From the NCBI RefSeq assembly GCF_003667505.1, contig NZ_RCVJ01000085.1, positions 45,385 to 109,384 of the forward strand: a stretch of 64,000 nt of DNA, given 5' to 3'. Positions 10,786 through 18,105 of the stretch are shown here, in pieces (positions within the stretch are counted from its first letter, which is position 1; the number at the start of each line of letters is the position of its first letter). The translations under genes and the position numbers were made by a program. Under the pieces are notes generated by a model. It was not told where the DNA came from. It was given only the letters and a program-made list of their open reading frames with translations, and made no database searches. Origin of the DNA: Micromonospora sp. BL4. Its GTDB lineage: Bacteria > Actinomycetota > Actinomycetes > Mycobacteriales > Micromonosporaceae.

Positions 10786-11619
10786 GTGGACGCAACGAAG
10801 CTCCGACGGGCCATCGCCCGCACCCCGCTCGCGCCCGTCGCCGCCTTCCCGAAACGGCTGGCCCGTGTCGCCCGGCACGACGCCAAGGTGCTGCGCACCT
10901 CGGCCCGATGGCTGGTCACCTCGCGGGAACACCACAACTACACCTACGACCTGACCAAACTCAGCCGCCACCACCTGGCCTGGTTCGTCAGCGTGATCTG
11001 CGACCGCCCGGTCGAGCAGGTCCGCGGCTGGTTCGACGAGGTCGAGTCCGACCAACCCCTGCGACAGCACATCGAGCAGGCCACGGCGGGCTCCGCCCGG
11101 CGGGGGCTGGCCGACCGGCAGGTCCGCTACGCCCGCCGGATCGGCTGGTACGCGATGGTCCGGGCCACCCGCCCCGCACACGTGGTGGAGACCGGCGTCG
11201 ACAAAGGGCTGGGCAGCTGCGTCCTGGCCGCGGCGCTGCTGCGCAACGCGCAGGAGGGCCACCCGGGCCGGGTCACCTCACTGGACATCAATCCCGAGGC
11301 CGGCTACCTGGCCCGCACCGCCCCCTGGTCGAAGGTGGTCGACCTGGTGATCGGCGACTCGATCGCCTCGATCGGCGCTCTGGACCGCCCCGTCGACCTC
11401 TTCCTGCACGACAGCGACCACAGCCGGGCACACGAGAAGCGCGAGTTCGACGCGGTGGAGCCGAAGCTCGCCCCCGGCGCGATCCTGCTCACCGACAACG
11501 TCACCAGCACCAATGTGCTCGCCGAACACGCCGAGCGCACCGGCCGGCGGTTCCTCGCCTACCGGGAGAGCCCCGCCAACCACTGGTACCCCGGCGACGG
11601 CATCGGCGTGGCATGGTAG
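10786..11619 (+). CDS. Class I SAM-dependent methyltransferase (Methyltransf_24-like)
   Basis: 277 residues. A helical N-terminal region (about 1-120) precedes the Rossmann domain. Motif I is VVETGVDKGLGSC (about residue 133), followed by VTSLDINPEAG and the acidic stretch VDLFLHDSDHSRAHEKREFD, which resembles class I O-methyltransferases of the Methyltransf_24 group. LAPGAILLTDNV follows. The GTG at 10786 has AAGAAG upstream. The substrate cannot be read from the sequence. It ends four bases before the MOSC gene, so the two are probably cotranscribed. Confidence 0.8.
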   Translation: MDATKLRRAIARTPLAPVAAFPKRLARVARHDAKVLRTSARWLVTSREHHNYTYDLTKLSRHHLAWFVSVICDRPVEQVRGWFDEVESDQPLRQHIEQATAGSARRGLADRQVRYARRIGWYAMVRATRPAHVVETGVDKGLGSCVLAAALLRNAQEGHPGRVTSLDINPEAGYLARTAPWSKVVDLVIGDSIASIGALDRPVDLFLHDSDHSRAHEKREFDAVEPKLAPGAILLTDNVTSTNVLAEHAERTGRRFLAYRESPANHWYPGDGIGVAW

Positions 11620-11623
11620 CCCC

Positions 11624-12442
11624 GTGCGGCTGACCTCGATCCACACGTACCCCGTCAAGGGCTGCCACCGGCTCGACCACGACGACGCCCTCGTGCGGCC
11701 GTGGGGCCTGGCCGGCGACCGGCGCTGGATGGTGGTGGACGCCGACGGCGTCGGCGTCACCCAGCGGGAGACCACCCGGCTGGTCGGCCTGCGCGCCACC
11801 GTGCGCCCCGGGGGTCTCACGCTGCGCGCCGACGGTCAGCCCGACCTCGACGTGCCCGAGCCGGCCGACGGTGACCCGGTGGACGTGCGCACCTTCCGCA
11901 ACCGGAAGCTTCCGGTGCCCGCGCTGCCCGCCGGCCCGGCGGCCGACGCCTGGCTCGGCGCGCTGCTCAGCCGGCCGGTCCGACTGGTCTGGTTGGCCCG
12001 GCCGACCCGACACCTCGCCGCCGCGGATCGCGAACACGACACCGGCGACCAGGTCAACTTCGCGGACGCCTACCCGCTGCTGCTGACGAACTCCGCCTCC
12101 CTCGACGCGCTCAACGACTGGCTCGCCGAGGCCGGGGAGGAACCGGTGCCGATGGCCCGGTTCCGGCCCAACCTGGTCATCGACGGGGCCCTTGCGTGGG
12201 CCGAGGACGGCTGGGTCGGCCGGTCGCTGCGCATCGGTGACCTGCGGTTCCGTGCCGCCGGGCCATGCGACCGCTGCGTGGTGACCACGACCGACCAGGA
12301 GACCGGGGTACGCACGAAGGAGCCGCTGCGCACGCTCGGCCGGCACCGCAACGTCCACCAGAAACTCCTCTTCGGACTGCACCTCGTGCCCGTGCACGGT
12401 GGCCCCGTGGCCGTGGGCGCCCCGGTCGTCCCGGAGGCGTGA
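11624..12442 (+). CDS. MOSC domain protein with MOSC N-terminal beta-barrel (YcbX/mARC-like)
   Basis: 272 residues. The N-terminal domain begins LTSIHTYPVKGC and contains GLAGDRRWMVVDADG, as in MOSC_N beta-barrels. The MOSC domain (about 120-272) includes RPNLVIDG, GDLRFRAAGPCDRCVVTTTD with the conserved Cys that ligates molybdenum in YcbX/mARC proteins (about residue 214), and KEPLRTLGRHR. The likely role is a molybdenum-cofactor N-hydroxyl reductase or sulfur-handling protein. The GTG at 11624 follows the methyltransferase stop by four bases; the longer upstream frame overlaps that gene and is not real. Confidence 0.87.
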   Translation: MRLTSIHTYPVKGCHRLDHDDALVRPWGLAGDRRWMVVDADGVGVTQRETTRLVGLRATVRPGGLTLRADGQPDLDVPEPADGDPVDVRTFRNRKLPVPALPAGPAADAWLGALLSRPVRLVWLARPTRHLAAADREHDTGDQVNFADAYPLLLTNSASLDALNDWLAEAGEEPVPMARFRPNLVIDGALAWAEDGWVGRSLRIGDLRFRAAGPCDRCVVTTTDQETGVRTKEPLRTLGRHRNVHQKLLFGLHLVPVHGGPVAVGAPVVPEA

Positions 12443-12553
12443 CCGGCCCAGCGCTCGCCCGGAGTGGGCACCGCGATCACCGTCCGTCGACACTGTCTTA
12501 GCTTTCGCTTAGCCGGCTTGTCCGGTCGATGGCGGTTCGGGCAGCATCGCGGC

Positions 12554-13564
12554 GTGACGGACGGAAGCGCTCCCGGCGGCGTCGACATCGACATCGACCT
12601 CGATCTGGACCGGGCTCCGGACGACCGGCCCACGCCCTCGTCCGGCCCGATCCCCTGGCTGGTCGCCAGCGGCGTCACCGTCCTCGCGGCGGTGCTCGGG
12701 CTCACCCTGGCGCTGCGCTCCGGCTCCACTCCGGCCTGCGCCGCCGGCCGCGCGCTCGCCGCCCCGCCCACCGGCACCGCCACGCACAGCGGCAAGGCGA
12801 CCTTCTACGACTCGAACGGCGCCGGCGGCAACTGCTCGAACCCGGCCGCCCCGGCCAACCGGCTCTACGTCGCGCTCGGCCCGACCGAGTACGCCGCCGG
12901 CGCCGCCTGCGGCGGGTTCCTCGACGTGACCGGTCCGAAGGGCAGCGTCCGCGTCCTGATCATGGACCAGTGCCCGGAGTGCGCACCCGGGCACCTCGAC
13001 CTGTCCCGCGAGGCGTTCACCCGGATCGCCGACCCGGTCCAGGGCCTCGTACCGATCACCTACCGCGCGGTGGTCAACCCGCCGCTCCCCGGTCCGCTCA
13101 CCTTCCGGATCAAAGAGGGCGCGTCGCAGTTCTGGTTCGCCGTCCGGATCGGCAATCACGGCAACCCGCTGCGCGCCGTCGAAGTCCGGCAGCGCGACAG
13201 CGGCCCGTGGCAGTCGACCGCCCGGCAGGACTACAACTACTGGCTGATCCCCTCCGGCGCCGGCGCCGGCCCGTTCACCATCCGGGTGACCGACGTGTAC
13301 GGCAACCGGGCCACCGTCGCCGGCATCCGGATGGCGCCCGGTCAGGTGCAGACCAGCACGGTCCGCATGTACGGGCGCGGCGCGGCAACCGCCACCTCGC
13401 GTCCGTCCGCGTCGGCGCGGCCGTCCGCCAATCGACCCGCGGCTACGCCGACGCCGGCCCGCCGCCCGGCCGAGGTGGCGAAGGCGAGCGCGTCGGTCAC
13501 CGCGGTGGCCAACCCGCCGGGCACCCGGCCGGCCGGGGCCACGGCCCGCTGGTGCGCGAGCTGA
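12554..13564 (+). CDS. Bacterial expansin-like protein with N-terminal membrane anchor
   Basis: 336 residues. A short acidic cytoplasmic segment (DIDIDLDLD) precedes one TM helix or uncleaved signal anchor (about 35-58). The double-psi beta-barrel (about 78-175) shows GKATFYDSNGAGGNCS, ACGGFLDVTGPKG, MDQCPECAPGHLDLSREAF; the Asp in LDLS matches the essential expansin Asp. A CBM63-like second domain follows (FRIKEGASQFWFAVRIGNHG, DYNYWLIPSG). A Ser/Pro/Ala-rich tail ends the protein. Expansins loosen polysaccharide networks without hydrolysis. GTG 12554 was chosen because upstream codons are atypical; the ribosome-binding site is weak. Confidence 0.82.
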   Translation: MTDGSAPGGVDIDIDLDLDRAPDDRPTPSSGPIPWLVASGVTVLAAVLGLTLALRSGSTPACAAGRALAAPPTGTATHSGKATFYDSNGAGGNCSNPAAPANRLYVALGPTEYAAGAACGGFLDVTGPKGSVRVLIMDQCPECAPGHLDLSREAFTRIADPVQGLVPITYRAVVNPPLPGPLTFRIKEGASQFWFAVRIGNHGNPLRAVEVRQRDSGPWQSTARQDYNYWLIPSGAGAGPFTIRVTDVYGNRATVAGIRMAPGQVQTSTVRMYGRGAATATSRPSASARPSANRPAATPTPARRPAEVAKASASVTAVANPPGTRPAGATARWCAS

Positions 13565-13568
13565 CCGC

Positions 13569-14105
13569 TCAGTCCGTGGACGTCAGGTCCAGCCACATCA
13601 GGATCTCGTCCCGGTCGTCACCGGGCGCCACCCGCAACGCGCGCGGCAGGCGACCGATCTCCCGGTACCCCAGCCGGCGGTAGAACGCGTCCAACCCCAG
13701 CCCGTCCCGCACCGTCACGTGCAGCGCCTCGTGGCCCAGCTCCCGGCCCAGCCGGGCGGCCTCGCGCATCAGCGCCGAGCCGTAACCGGCACCCTGGGTG
13801 TCCGGGTGGACCATCACCCGCTTCAGCACGCACCAGTGCGCCTTGAGCGGGAACCGGTTGTCGCAGAAAATCGCTACACCCACCAGCCGGTCGCCGTCGT
13901 ATCCGACCAGCAGCCGGTCCGGCCCGTCGGCGATGCCGGCGAAGGTCGGATCGGCGGTGGCGCGGACGTCGGCCGCGGTGACCGGGGGTACGAAGCCGAC
14001 CGCGCCGCCGGCGTTGCTGACATCCACCCAGAGGGCGACGATCTCGGCGCGCAGCTGCGGGGTCAGCTCGGGATCGAGGACGAAGCGCAAAGTCACGCCC
14101 GCCAT
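13569..14105 (-). CDS. GNAT-family N-acetyltransferase
   Basis: 178 residues. The acetyl-CoA-binding core is VLKRVMVHPDTQGAGYGSALMREAARLGRELG (quoted in part: motif A Q-G-A-G-Y-G, about residues 108-114), followed by DAFYRRLGYREIGRLPRA, a typical motif B. The substrate is unknown; the DRDEILMWLDL ending is common in actinobacterial stand-alone GNATs. ATG 14105 is chosen because it gives a normal GNAT N terminus; upstream frame residues run into the tRNA. It is transcribed in the same direction as the tRNA and HNH genes but separated from them by about 95 bases. Confidence 0.83.
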   Translation of the reverse strand: MAGVTLRFVLDPELTPQLRAEIVALWVDVSNAGGAVGFVPPVTAADVRATADPTFAGIADGPDRLLVGYDGDRLVGVAIFCDNRFPLKAHWCVLKRVMVHPDTQGAGYGSALMREAARLGRELGHEALHVTVRDGLGLDAFYRRLGYREIGRLPRALRVAPGDDRDEILMWLDLTSTD

Positions 14106-14198
14106 CCTGACTCCGCGACCAGGGCGCCGGCCCGTGATCGTGACATGCACGACGGGGCGCTTTGATCGAGCTGGGTGCCTCGTCCCGCGACGATGACG

Positions 14199-14272
14199 TG
14201 GGGCCGACGGGATTCGAACCCGCACTGGTACGGACCTAAACCGTATGCCTCCTGCCGTTGGGCTACGGCCCC
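14199..14272 (-). tRNA. Class-I tRNA with anticodon UAG (nominally Leu, CUA codon) and short variable loop
   Basis: 74 bases with discriminator A73 and no encoded CCA. The acceptor stem GGGGCCG/CGGCCCC pairs perfectly. The anticodon stem TACGG/CCGTA closes the loop TTTAGGT, giving anticodon TAG. The T arm GCGGG-TTCGAAT-CCCGT is canonical. The D stem is short (GCC/GGC). The variable region is only five bases (CCAGT), whereas bacterial tRNA-Leu normally has a long variable arm. The first ten bases overlap the 3' end of the HNH gene, whose TAG stop lies inside the tRNA. Aminoacylation identity is therefore uncertain. Confidence 0.85.
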
Positions 14273-14859
14273 TTGATGCTGTACTCCACCAGCGTCCACG
14301 GCCATTCTTGCCGACGAGGCAGTCGTCTGCCTATCGGGAAGCCGGTTGGAGTGACAGCGTCAGGATCGTAAACCACCCCGGGCTCCACGAGGGCGGGCCG
14401 TCGCTGACCAGCGTAGGTGGAGGTCTGGCTGTGACAGTTAGGGCACAGCAGCCGGAGGTTTCGTGGGCGGTTGTCGAGGAAGTCGCCGTTGATGTGATCC
14501 ACGTGCAGCGTCAACTTGCCTCCTTGCCATGTCGAGCCGGTGCCGCAGACCTCGCAGTTCTCGGGAAGACCGATCGTGGCGAGAGCGCGCCTCAGACGAA
14601 CACCAGGGATTCGGCGGGAGCCCTCGGGAAGCACCACCAGCAACTCTTCCGGCGATGTCCGCCGCCAACGGACGCCTCGATTGTGCGCCTGGCCGGTGAA
14701 GTGGGACGTGTCGACGCCGAATCGTTTGAGCTGACGACTGATGTGCGCGTGGGAGCCGCCGCTGACCCGGATGCCGAGCAGCCGCATCACCTCGGTGATG
14801 TTGCGAGCCGCGGCCGCCGCCGCGGCCAGCGCCTCGGGCGTGTACTTGTATCGAACCAC
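14263..14859 (-). CDS. HNH endonuclease overlapping a tRNA gene
   Basis: 198 residues. The N-terminal part (YKYTPEALAAAAAAARNITEV to VDTSHFTG, about 1-55) is a helix-turn-helix-like region seen in phage and free-standing HNH proteins. The HNH-zinc domain (about 95-150) has CEVCG, HVDHINGD, DNRPRNLR and CPNCHSQT, retaining both CxxC pairs and the H-N-H residues. The final codons and TAG stop lie inside the adjacent tRNA acceptor stem. The GTG start at 14859 follows the truncated peroxiredoxin gene by 30 bases on the same strand. It is probably a homing-type nuclease or tRNA-associated selfish element (inference). Confidence 0.85.
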   Translation of the reverse strand: MVRYKYTPEALAAAAAAARNITEVMRLLGIRVSGGSHAHISRQLKRFGVDTSHFTGQAHNRGVRWRRTSPEELLVVLPEGSRRIPGVRLRRALATIGLPENCEVCGTGSTWQGGKLTLHVDHINGDFLDNRPRNLRLLCPNCHSQTSTYAGQRRPALVEPGVVYDPDAVTPTGFPIGRRLPRRQEWPWTLVEYSIKGP

Positions 14860-14889
14860 TGACGGAACGTAGCCGCCCGGTACGACAGG

Positions 14890-15234
14890 TCAGTCGAGGC
14901 CGAGGTCGCGGCGGAGCTTGGCGACGTGCCCGGTGGCCTTGACGTTGTAGAGCGCCCGCTCGATCTTGCCGTCGGCGTCGATGACGAAGGTCGAGCGGAT
15001 CACGCCGGTCACGGTCTTGCCGTACAGCTGCTTCTCGCCGTACGCGCCGTACGCGGTCAGCACCGCCTTGTCCACGTCCGACACGAGCGGGAACGTGATG
15101 GCGTCGCGGTCGCGGAATTTCGCCAGCTTCTCGGGCTTGTCCGGGGAGATGCCGATCACCTCGTAGCCGGCGGCCTGGAGGGAGGCGAGCGAGTCGCGGA
15201 AGTCGCAGGCCTGCTTGGTGCAGCCGGGGGTCAT
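14890..15234 (-). pseudogene. N-terminally truncated peroxiredoxin (Bcp/PrxQ-type) remnant
   Basis: 114 residues, starting exactly at MTPGCTKQACDFRDSL, which holds the peroxidatic Cys (TPGCT) and the second Cys. It continues with TFPLVSDVD, EKQLYGKTVTGVIRSTFVID and ALYNVKATGHVAKLR, all typical of the family. Intact homologues are about 150-160 residues, with a further 40 or so N-terminal residues ending in a hydrophobic strand before the TPGC loop. Upstream in-frame codons read LARRYRRA, unrelated to that strand, and no other frame supplies it. There is no ribosome-binding site. It is probably a decayed gene, although expression of a short form cannot be excluded. Confidence 0.7.
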
Positions 15235-15343
15235 GGCCCGACGATACCGCCGGGCGAGCCGGTGCCGCCGCAGGCGACGCGCGGAGCGGTCGCGGCCACT
15301 GGTCGGCGGCGCCCCGGTCCCGAAGGGTGATCAACAACATGCC

Positions 15344-15366
15344 TTGTTGCCAGGGTATGGCAACAA
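15344..15366. promoter_or_regulatory. Perfect inverted repeat upstream of cbiMNQO, candidate metalloregulator operator
   Basis: TTGTTGCCA (15344-15352), five-base spacer GGGTA, TGGCAACAA (15358-15366). A third half-site CAACAA lies at 15332-15337, six bases before the first arm. The position, 67 bases before the cbiM GTG, fits an operator for a nickel/cobalt/zinc regulator of the Fur class or similar (inference). Confidence 0.5.
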
Positions 15367-15432
15367 CAGGGTTCGGGAAATAGGCTGACTTCCGCCGGCC
15401 CCGGACGGGTCCGCTGACGCGTGGGAGGTCGC

Positions 15433-16149
15433 GTGGAAACCTTGGCGATGCACATCTCGAACGGGATCATCGATGGTCCCGTCGCAGCGGTATTCGCGGC
15501 GCTCGCCCTGGCCGCGCTCACCGGCTGCGTGCTGCGCGGTCGGCGCGACCTCGACGACCGCCTGGCCCCGATGGCCGGCCTGGTGGCCGCGTTCATCTTC
15601 GCCGTCCAGATGCTCAACTTTCCGATCTTCACGGCCGGCGTGAGCGGCCACCTGCTCGGTGGCGCGCTCGCCGCGATGCTGGTCGGCCCGTGGGTCGGCG
15701 CGCTCTGCGTGTCGGTGGTGCTGGTGGTGCAGGCGCTGGTCTTCGGCGACGGGGGCGTGGCGATGCTCGGCCTCAACATCACCAACATGGCGCTGCTCGG
15801 CACCGCCGCGGCGTACGTGCTGATCGCCGTGCTGCTGCGGGTGCTGCCCCGCACGCCCGCCGGCTTGGCGGTCACCGGGTTCGTCGCCGCGATGCTCAGC
15901 GTGGTGGTCGCGTCCCAGGGCTTCGTTCTGCAGTACTGGCTGGGCGGCACCACCGACCTGGGCGGCAATCTGGCCAGCCTGGCCGGCACGATGGCCGGTG
16001 TCCACCTGCTGATCGGCATCGGTGAGGGTCTGATCACTGCCACCACCGTGGTCACCGTGGCGAAGGTGCGCCCCGATCTCGTCTACGCGCTGCGCGGGCT
16101 GCGTCCCGCGACCGTACCCACCGTTCCCGCCGTCGGAGGTGTCCGATGA
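15433..16149 (+). CDS. cbiM: ECF transporter substrate-binding subunit CbiM (cobalt/nickel)
   Basis: 238 residues, about six to seven TM helices; the S component that captures Co2+ or Ni2+. The family hallmark Met-His-Ile occurs as MHISNGIIDGP, six residues after the start chosen here. A second metal-site region is VSGHLLGGALAAMLVGPW with its conserved His. GIGEGLITA is typical of CbiM. The GTG at 15433 has a GGGAGG ribosome-binding site; the ATG at 15448 would give the canonical Met1-His2 N terminus but has a poorer site. It overlaps cbiN as ATGA and heads a four-gene operon. Confidence 0.92.
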   Translation: METLAMHISNGIIDGPVAAVFAALALAALTGCVLRGRRDLDDRLAPMAGLVAAFIFAVQMLNFPIFTAGVSGHLLGGALAAMLVGPWVGALCVSVVLVVQALVFGDGGVAMLGLNITNMALLGTAAAYVLIAVLLRVLPRTPAGLAVTGFVAAMLSVVVASQGFVLQYWLGGTTDLGGNLASLAGTMAGVHLLIGIGEGLITATTVVTVAKVRPDLVYALRGLRPATVPTVPAVGGVR

Positions 16150-16550
16150 AGAACCGCTCCTGGGCCTTCCTGGCCGGTGGCCTGCTGGTCGCCCTGCTGC
16201 TGGCGGGGGTGGTGAGCAACTACGCCTCGTCCCACCCGGACGGGCTGGACTCGTCGCTGCTCAAGGGATGCACCGTGGACGCCGATGACAACATCGTCGG
16301 CGGAAGCTGCCCTGCCCAGCAGGCCCGGGACCACGAGTTGGGGGACAGCCCGCTCGCCGACTACGGGGTGCGGGGCGTGGAGAACAGCTTCCTTTCCACC
16401 GGCCTCTCCGGGGTGCTCGGCGTGCTGCTCACCTTCGCGGTCGGCGCCGGCGGCTTCTGGTTGCTGCGCCGCCGTGGCGCCACGACGCCCGCCGAGGGCG
16501 ATGTCGAAACGTCCGCCGACGACCGGCGCCACGCCGACGCCAACGGCTGA
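16146..16550 (+). CDS. cbiN: CbiN/PDGLE-domain component of the cobalt/nickel transporter
   Basis: 134 residues with an N-terminal TM helix (about 7-25), an extracytoplasmic segment containing SSHPDGLDSSLLKGCTVD, which matches the PDGLE motif as PDGLD, and a second TM helix (about 87-108), ending in a hydrophilic tail. CbiN/PDGLE proteins assist CbiM in loading metal. It overlaps cbiM by four bases (ATGA) and precedes cbiQ by 14 bases. Two Cys residues lie in the external loop (GCTVD and GGSCPA). Confidence 0.85.
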   Translation: MKNRSWAFLAGGLLVALLLAGVVSNYASSHPDGLDSSLLKGCTVDADDNIVGGSCPAQQARDHELGDSPLADYGVRGVENSFLSTGLSGVLGVLLTFAVGAGGFWLLRRRGATTPAEGDVETSADDRRHADANG

Positions 16551-16564
16551 GCAGGGGTACGCGG

Positions 16565-17335
16565 ATGGGTGCCGGTCACGGGCACGTGCTGTACCGGGAG
16601 TCCGACTCGCCGGTGCACCGGCTCCCACCCGAGGTCAAGATCGTGGCGATGGTGGTCTTCACGGTCGCCGTGGTGGCCACCCCGCGCTCCGCGTTCTGGG
16701 CCTTCGGCGCGTACGCCCTGCTGGTGGCGGTGGTGGCGGCGCTGGCCCGGGTGGGGCCGCGGTGGCTGCTCAGCCGGGCGCTGATCGAGCTGCCGTTCGT
16801 GCTGTTCGCCGTCGCGTTGCCGTTCCTCGGTGCCGGCGAGCGGGTCGAGGTGCTGGGCCTGCGGCTGTCCGAGGATGGGCTGCACGGCGCGTGGAACATC
16901 GTGGCCAAGGGCACCCTGGGCGTCCTCGCCTCGCTGCTGCTTGCCGCGACCACCACCACCCGGGACCTCATCGTCGGGCTGGACCGGCTGCACTGCCCGC
17001 AGGTGCTCACCCAGATCGCGACGTTCATGCTGCGCTACCTCGACGTGCTGGTCGGCGAGGCGCGGCGGATGCGGGTGGCCCGGATCTCCCGGGGTGACGA
17101 TCCGCGTTTCCTGTGGCAGCTGCGCGGCTTCGCCGCCGGGATCGGGGCGCTGTTCCTGCGGGCGTTCGAACGCGGTGAGCGGGTCTACCTGGCGATGCTG
17201 TCCCGGGGGTACTCGGGGCGGATGCCCGAGGTCTGGCAGGGCGACGGCGCGGCGACCACCGGCCAGTGGCTGGTCGCCGCGACCGTGCCGGTGGTGGCGG
17301 CCTCCATCGCCGCCACCGCCGTCGTGCTGACATGA
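16565..17335 (+). CDS. cbiQ: ECF transporter T component CbiQ
   Basis: 256 residues with about five TM helices. The energy-coupling T component links CbiM to the ATPase through cytoplasmic coupling helices; the characteristic Ala-Arg-Gly-like motifs appear as ARISRGDD (about 178) and LSRGYSGRMP (about 217). HRLPPEVKIVAMVVF at the N terminus is typical of the family. It overlaps cbiO as ATGA. The external N-terminal GHGH pair could contact metal, but this is only an observation. Confidence 0.92.
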   Translation: MGAGHGHVLYRESDSPVHRLPPEVKIVAMVVFTVAVVATPRSAFWAFGAYALLVAVVAALARVGPRWLLSRALIELPFVLFAVALPFLGAGERVEVLGLRLSEDGLHGAWNIVAKGTLGVLASLLLAATTTTRDLIVGLDRLHCPQVLTQIATFMLRYLDVLVGEARRMRVARISRGDDPRFLWQLRGFAAGIGALFLRAFERGERVYLAMLSRGYSGRMPEVWQGDGAATTGQWLVAATVPVVAASIAATAVVLT

Positions 17336-18090
17336 TCGGTGTCGTGCAGACCGCTGTCTCGCTGGACGTTCGTGGCGTTCGGTACGCGTACCCGGACGGG
17401 CATGTCGCCCTGCACGGGGTGGACCTGACCGTGCCGCGCGGGGGCCGGGTGGCGTTGCTCGGGCCCAACGGCGCCGGTAAGACCACGCTGGTGCTGCACC
17501 TCAACGGCATCCTCACGCCGACCGAGGGCACGGTGAGCGTCGGCGGCCTGACCGTGACGCCGGACCGGGCCACCCTGTCCGAGGTGCGCCGCCGGGTGGG
17601 CATCGTCTTTCAGGACCCGGACGACCAGCTCTTCCTGCCCACCGTGGCGGAGGACGTCGCGTTCGGGCCGGCCAACCTGGGTCTGCGCGGGGCGGAGCTG
17701 GCCGCCCGGGTGGACGAGGCGCTCGCGGCGGTCGGGATGAGCGAGCACCGGAACCGGGCGCCGCAGCACCTGTCGTTCGGGCAGCGCCGCCGGGTGGCGG
17801 TGGCCACCGTGCTCGCCATGCACCCGGAGATCCTGGTGCTGGACGAGCCGTCGTCGAACCTGGACCCGGCGGCCCGGCGTGAGCTGGCCGAGATTCTGCG
17901 CGAGCTGCCGGTGACGCTGCTGATGGTGACCCACGACCTGCCGTACGCGGCGGAGCTGTGCGAGCGCTCGGTGATCCTGGACGGTGGCCGGATCGTCGCC
18001 GACGCCCCCACGCTGGACCTGCTGGCCGACTCCACGCTCCTGGCCAGCCACCGCCTCGAACTTCCGTACGGCTTCGCTCCGCGCGCCTGA
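17332..18090 (+). CDS. cbiO: ECF transporter ATPase CbiO
   Basis: 252 residues, a single ABC ATPase domain. Walker A is LLGPNGAGKTT (about residue 41), the Q-loop lies in VGIVFQDPDDQLFLPTV, the signature is LSFGQRRRVAVA (F replacing the usual G), Walker B is ILVLDEPSSNLD and the switch His is in MVTHDLPYA. The ATG at 17332 overlaps the cbiQ stop; the longer upstream frame is not real. It powers Co2+/Ni2+ uptake with CbiMNQ. The gene ends at a short bidirectional hairpin. Confidence 0.94.
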   Translation: MIGVVQTAVSLDVRGVRYAYPDGHVALHGVDLTVPRGGRVALLGPNGAGKTTLVLHLNGILTPTEGTVSVGGLTVTPDRATLSEVRRRVGIVFQDPDDQLFLPTVAEDVAFGPANLGLRGAELAARVDEALAAVGMSEHRNRAPQHLSFGQRRRVAVATVLAMHPEILVLDEPSSNLDPAARRELAEILRELPVTLLMVTHDLPYAAELCERSVILDGGRIVADAPTLDLLADSTLLASHRLELPYGFAPRA

Positions 18091-18105
18091 CCGGCGCGGG
18101 TCAGG
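18086..18105. terminator. Short bidirectional hairpin spanning both convergent stop codons
   Basis: CCTGACC (18086-18092), GGCGCG loop, GGTCAGG (18099-18105). The arms contain the cbiO TGA and the complement of the opposing gene's TGA at 18101-18103. Confidence 0.5.

Noticed and set aside
15235..15432. Possible cobalamin riboswitch upstream of cbiM (GGCCACTGG and CCGGTG-like words)
   Set aside because: The conserved B12 box and the full core pairing could not be found. A palindromic operator explains the region better. A covariance search would decide.
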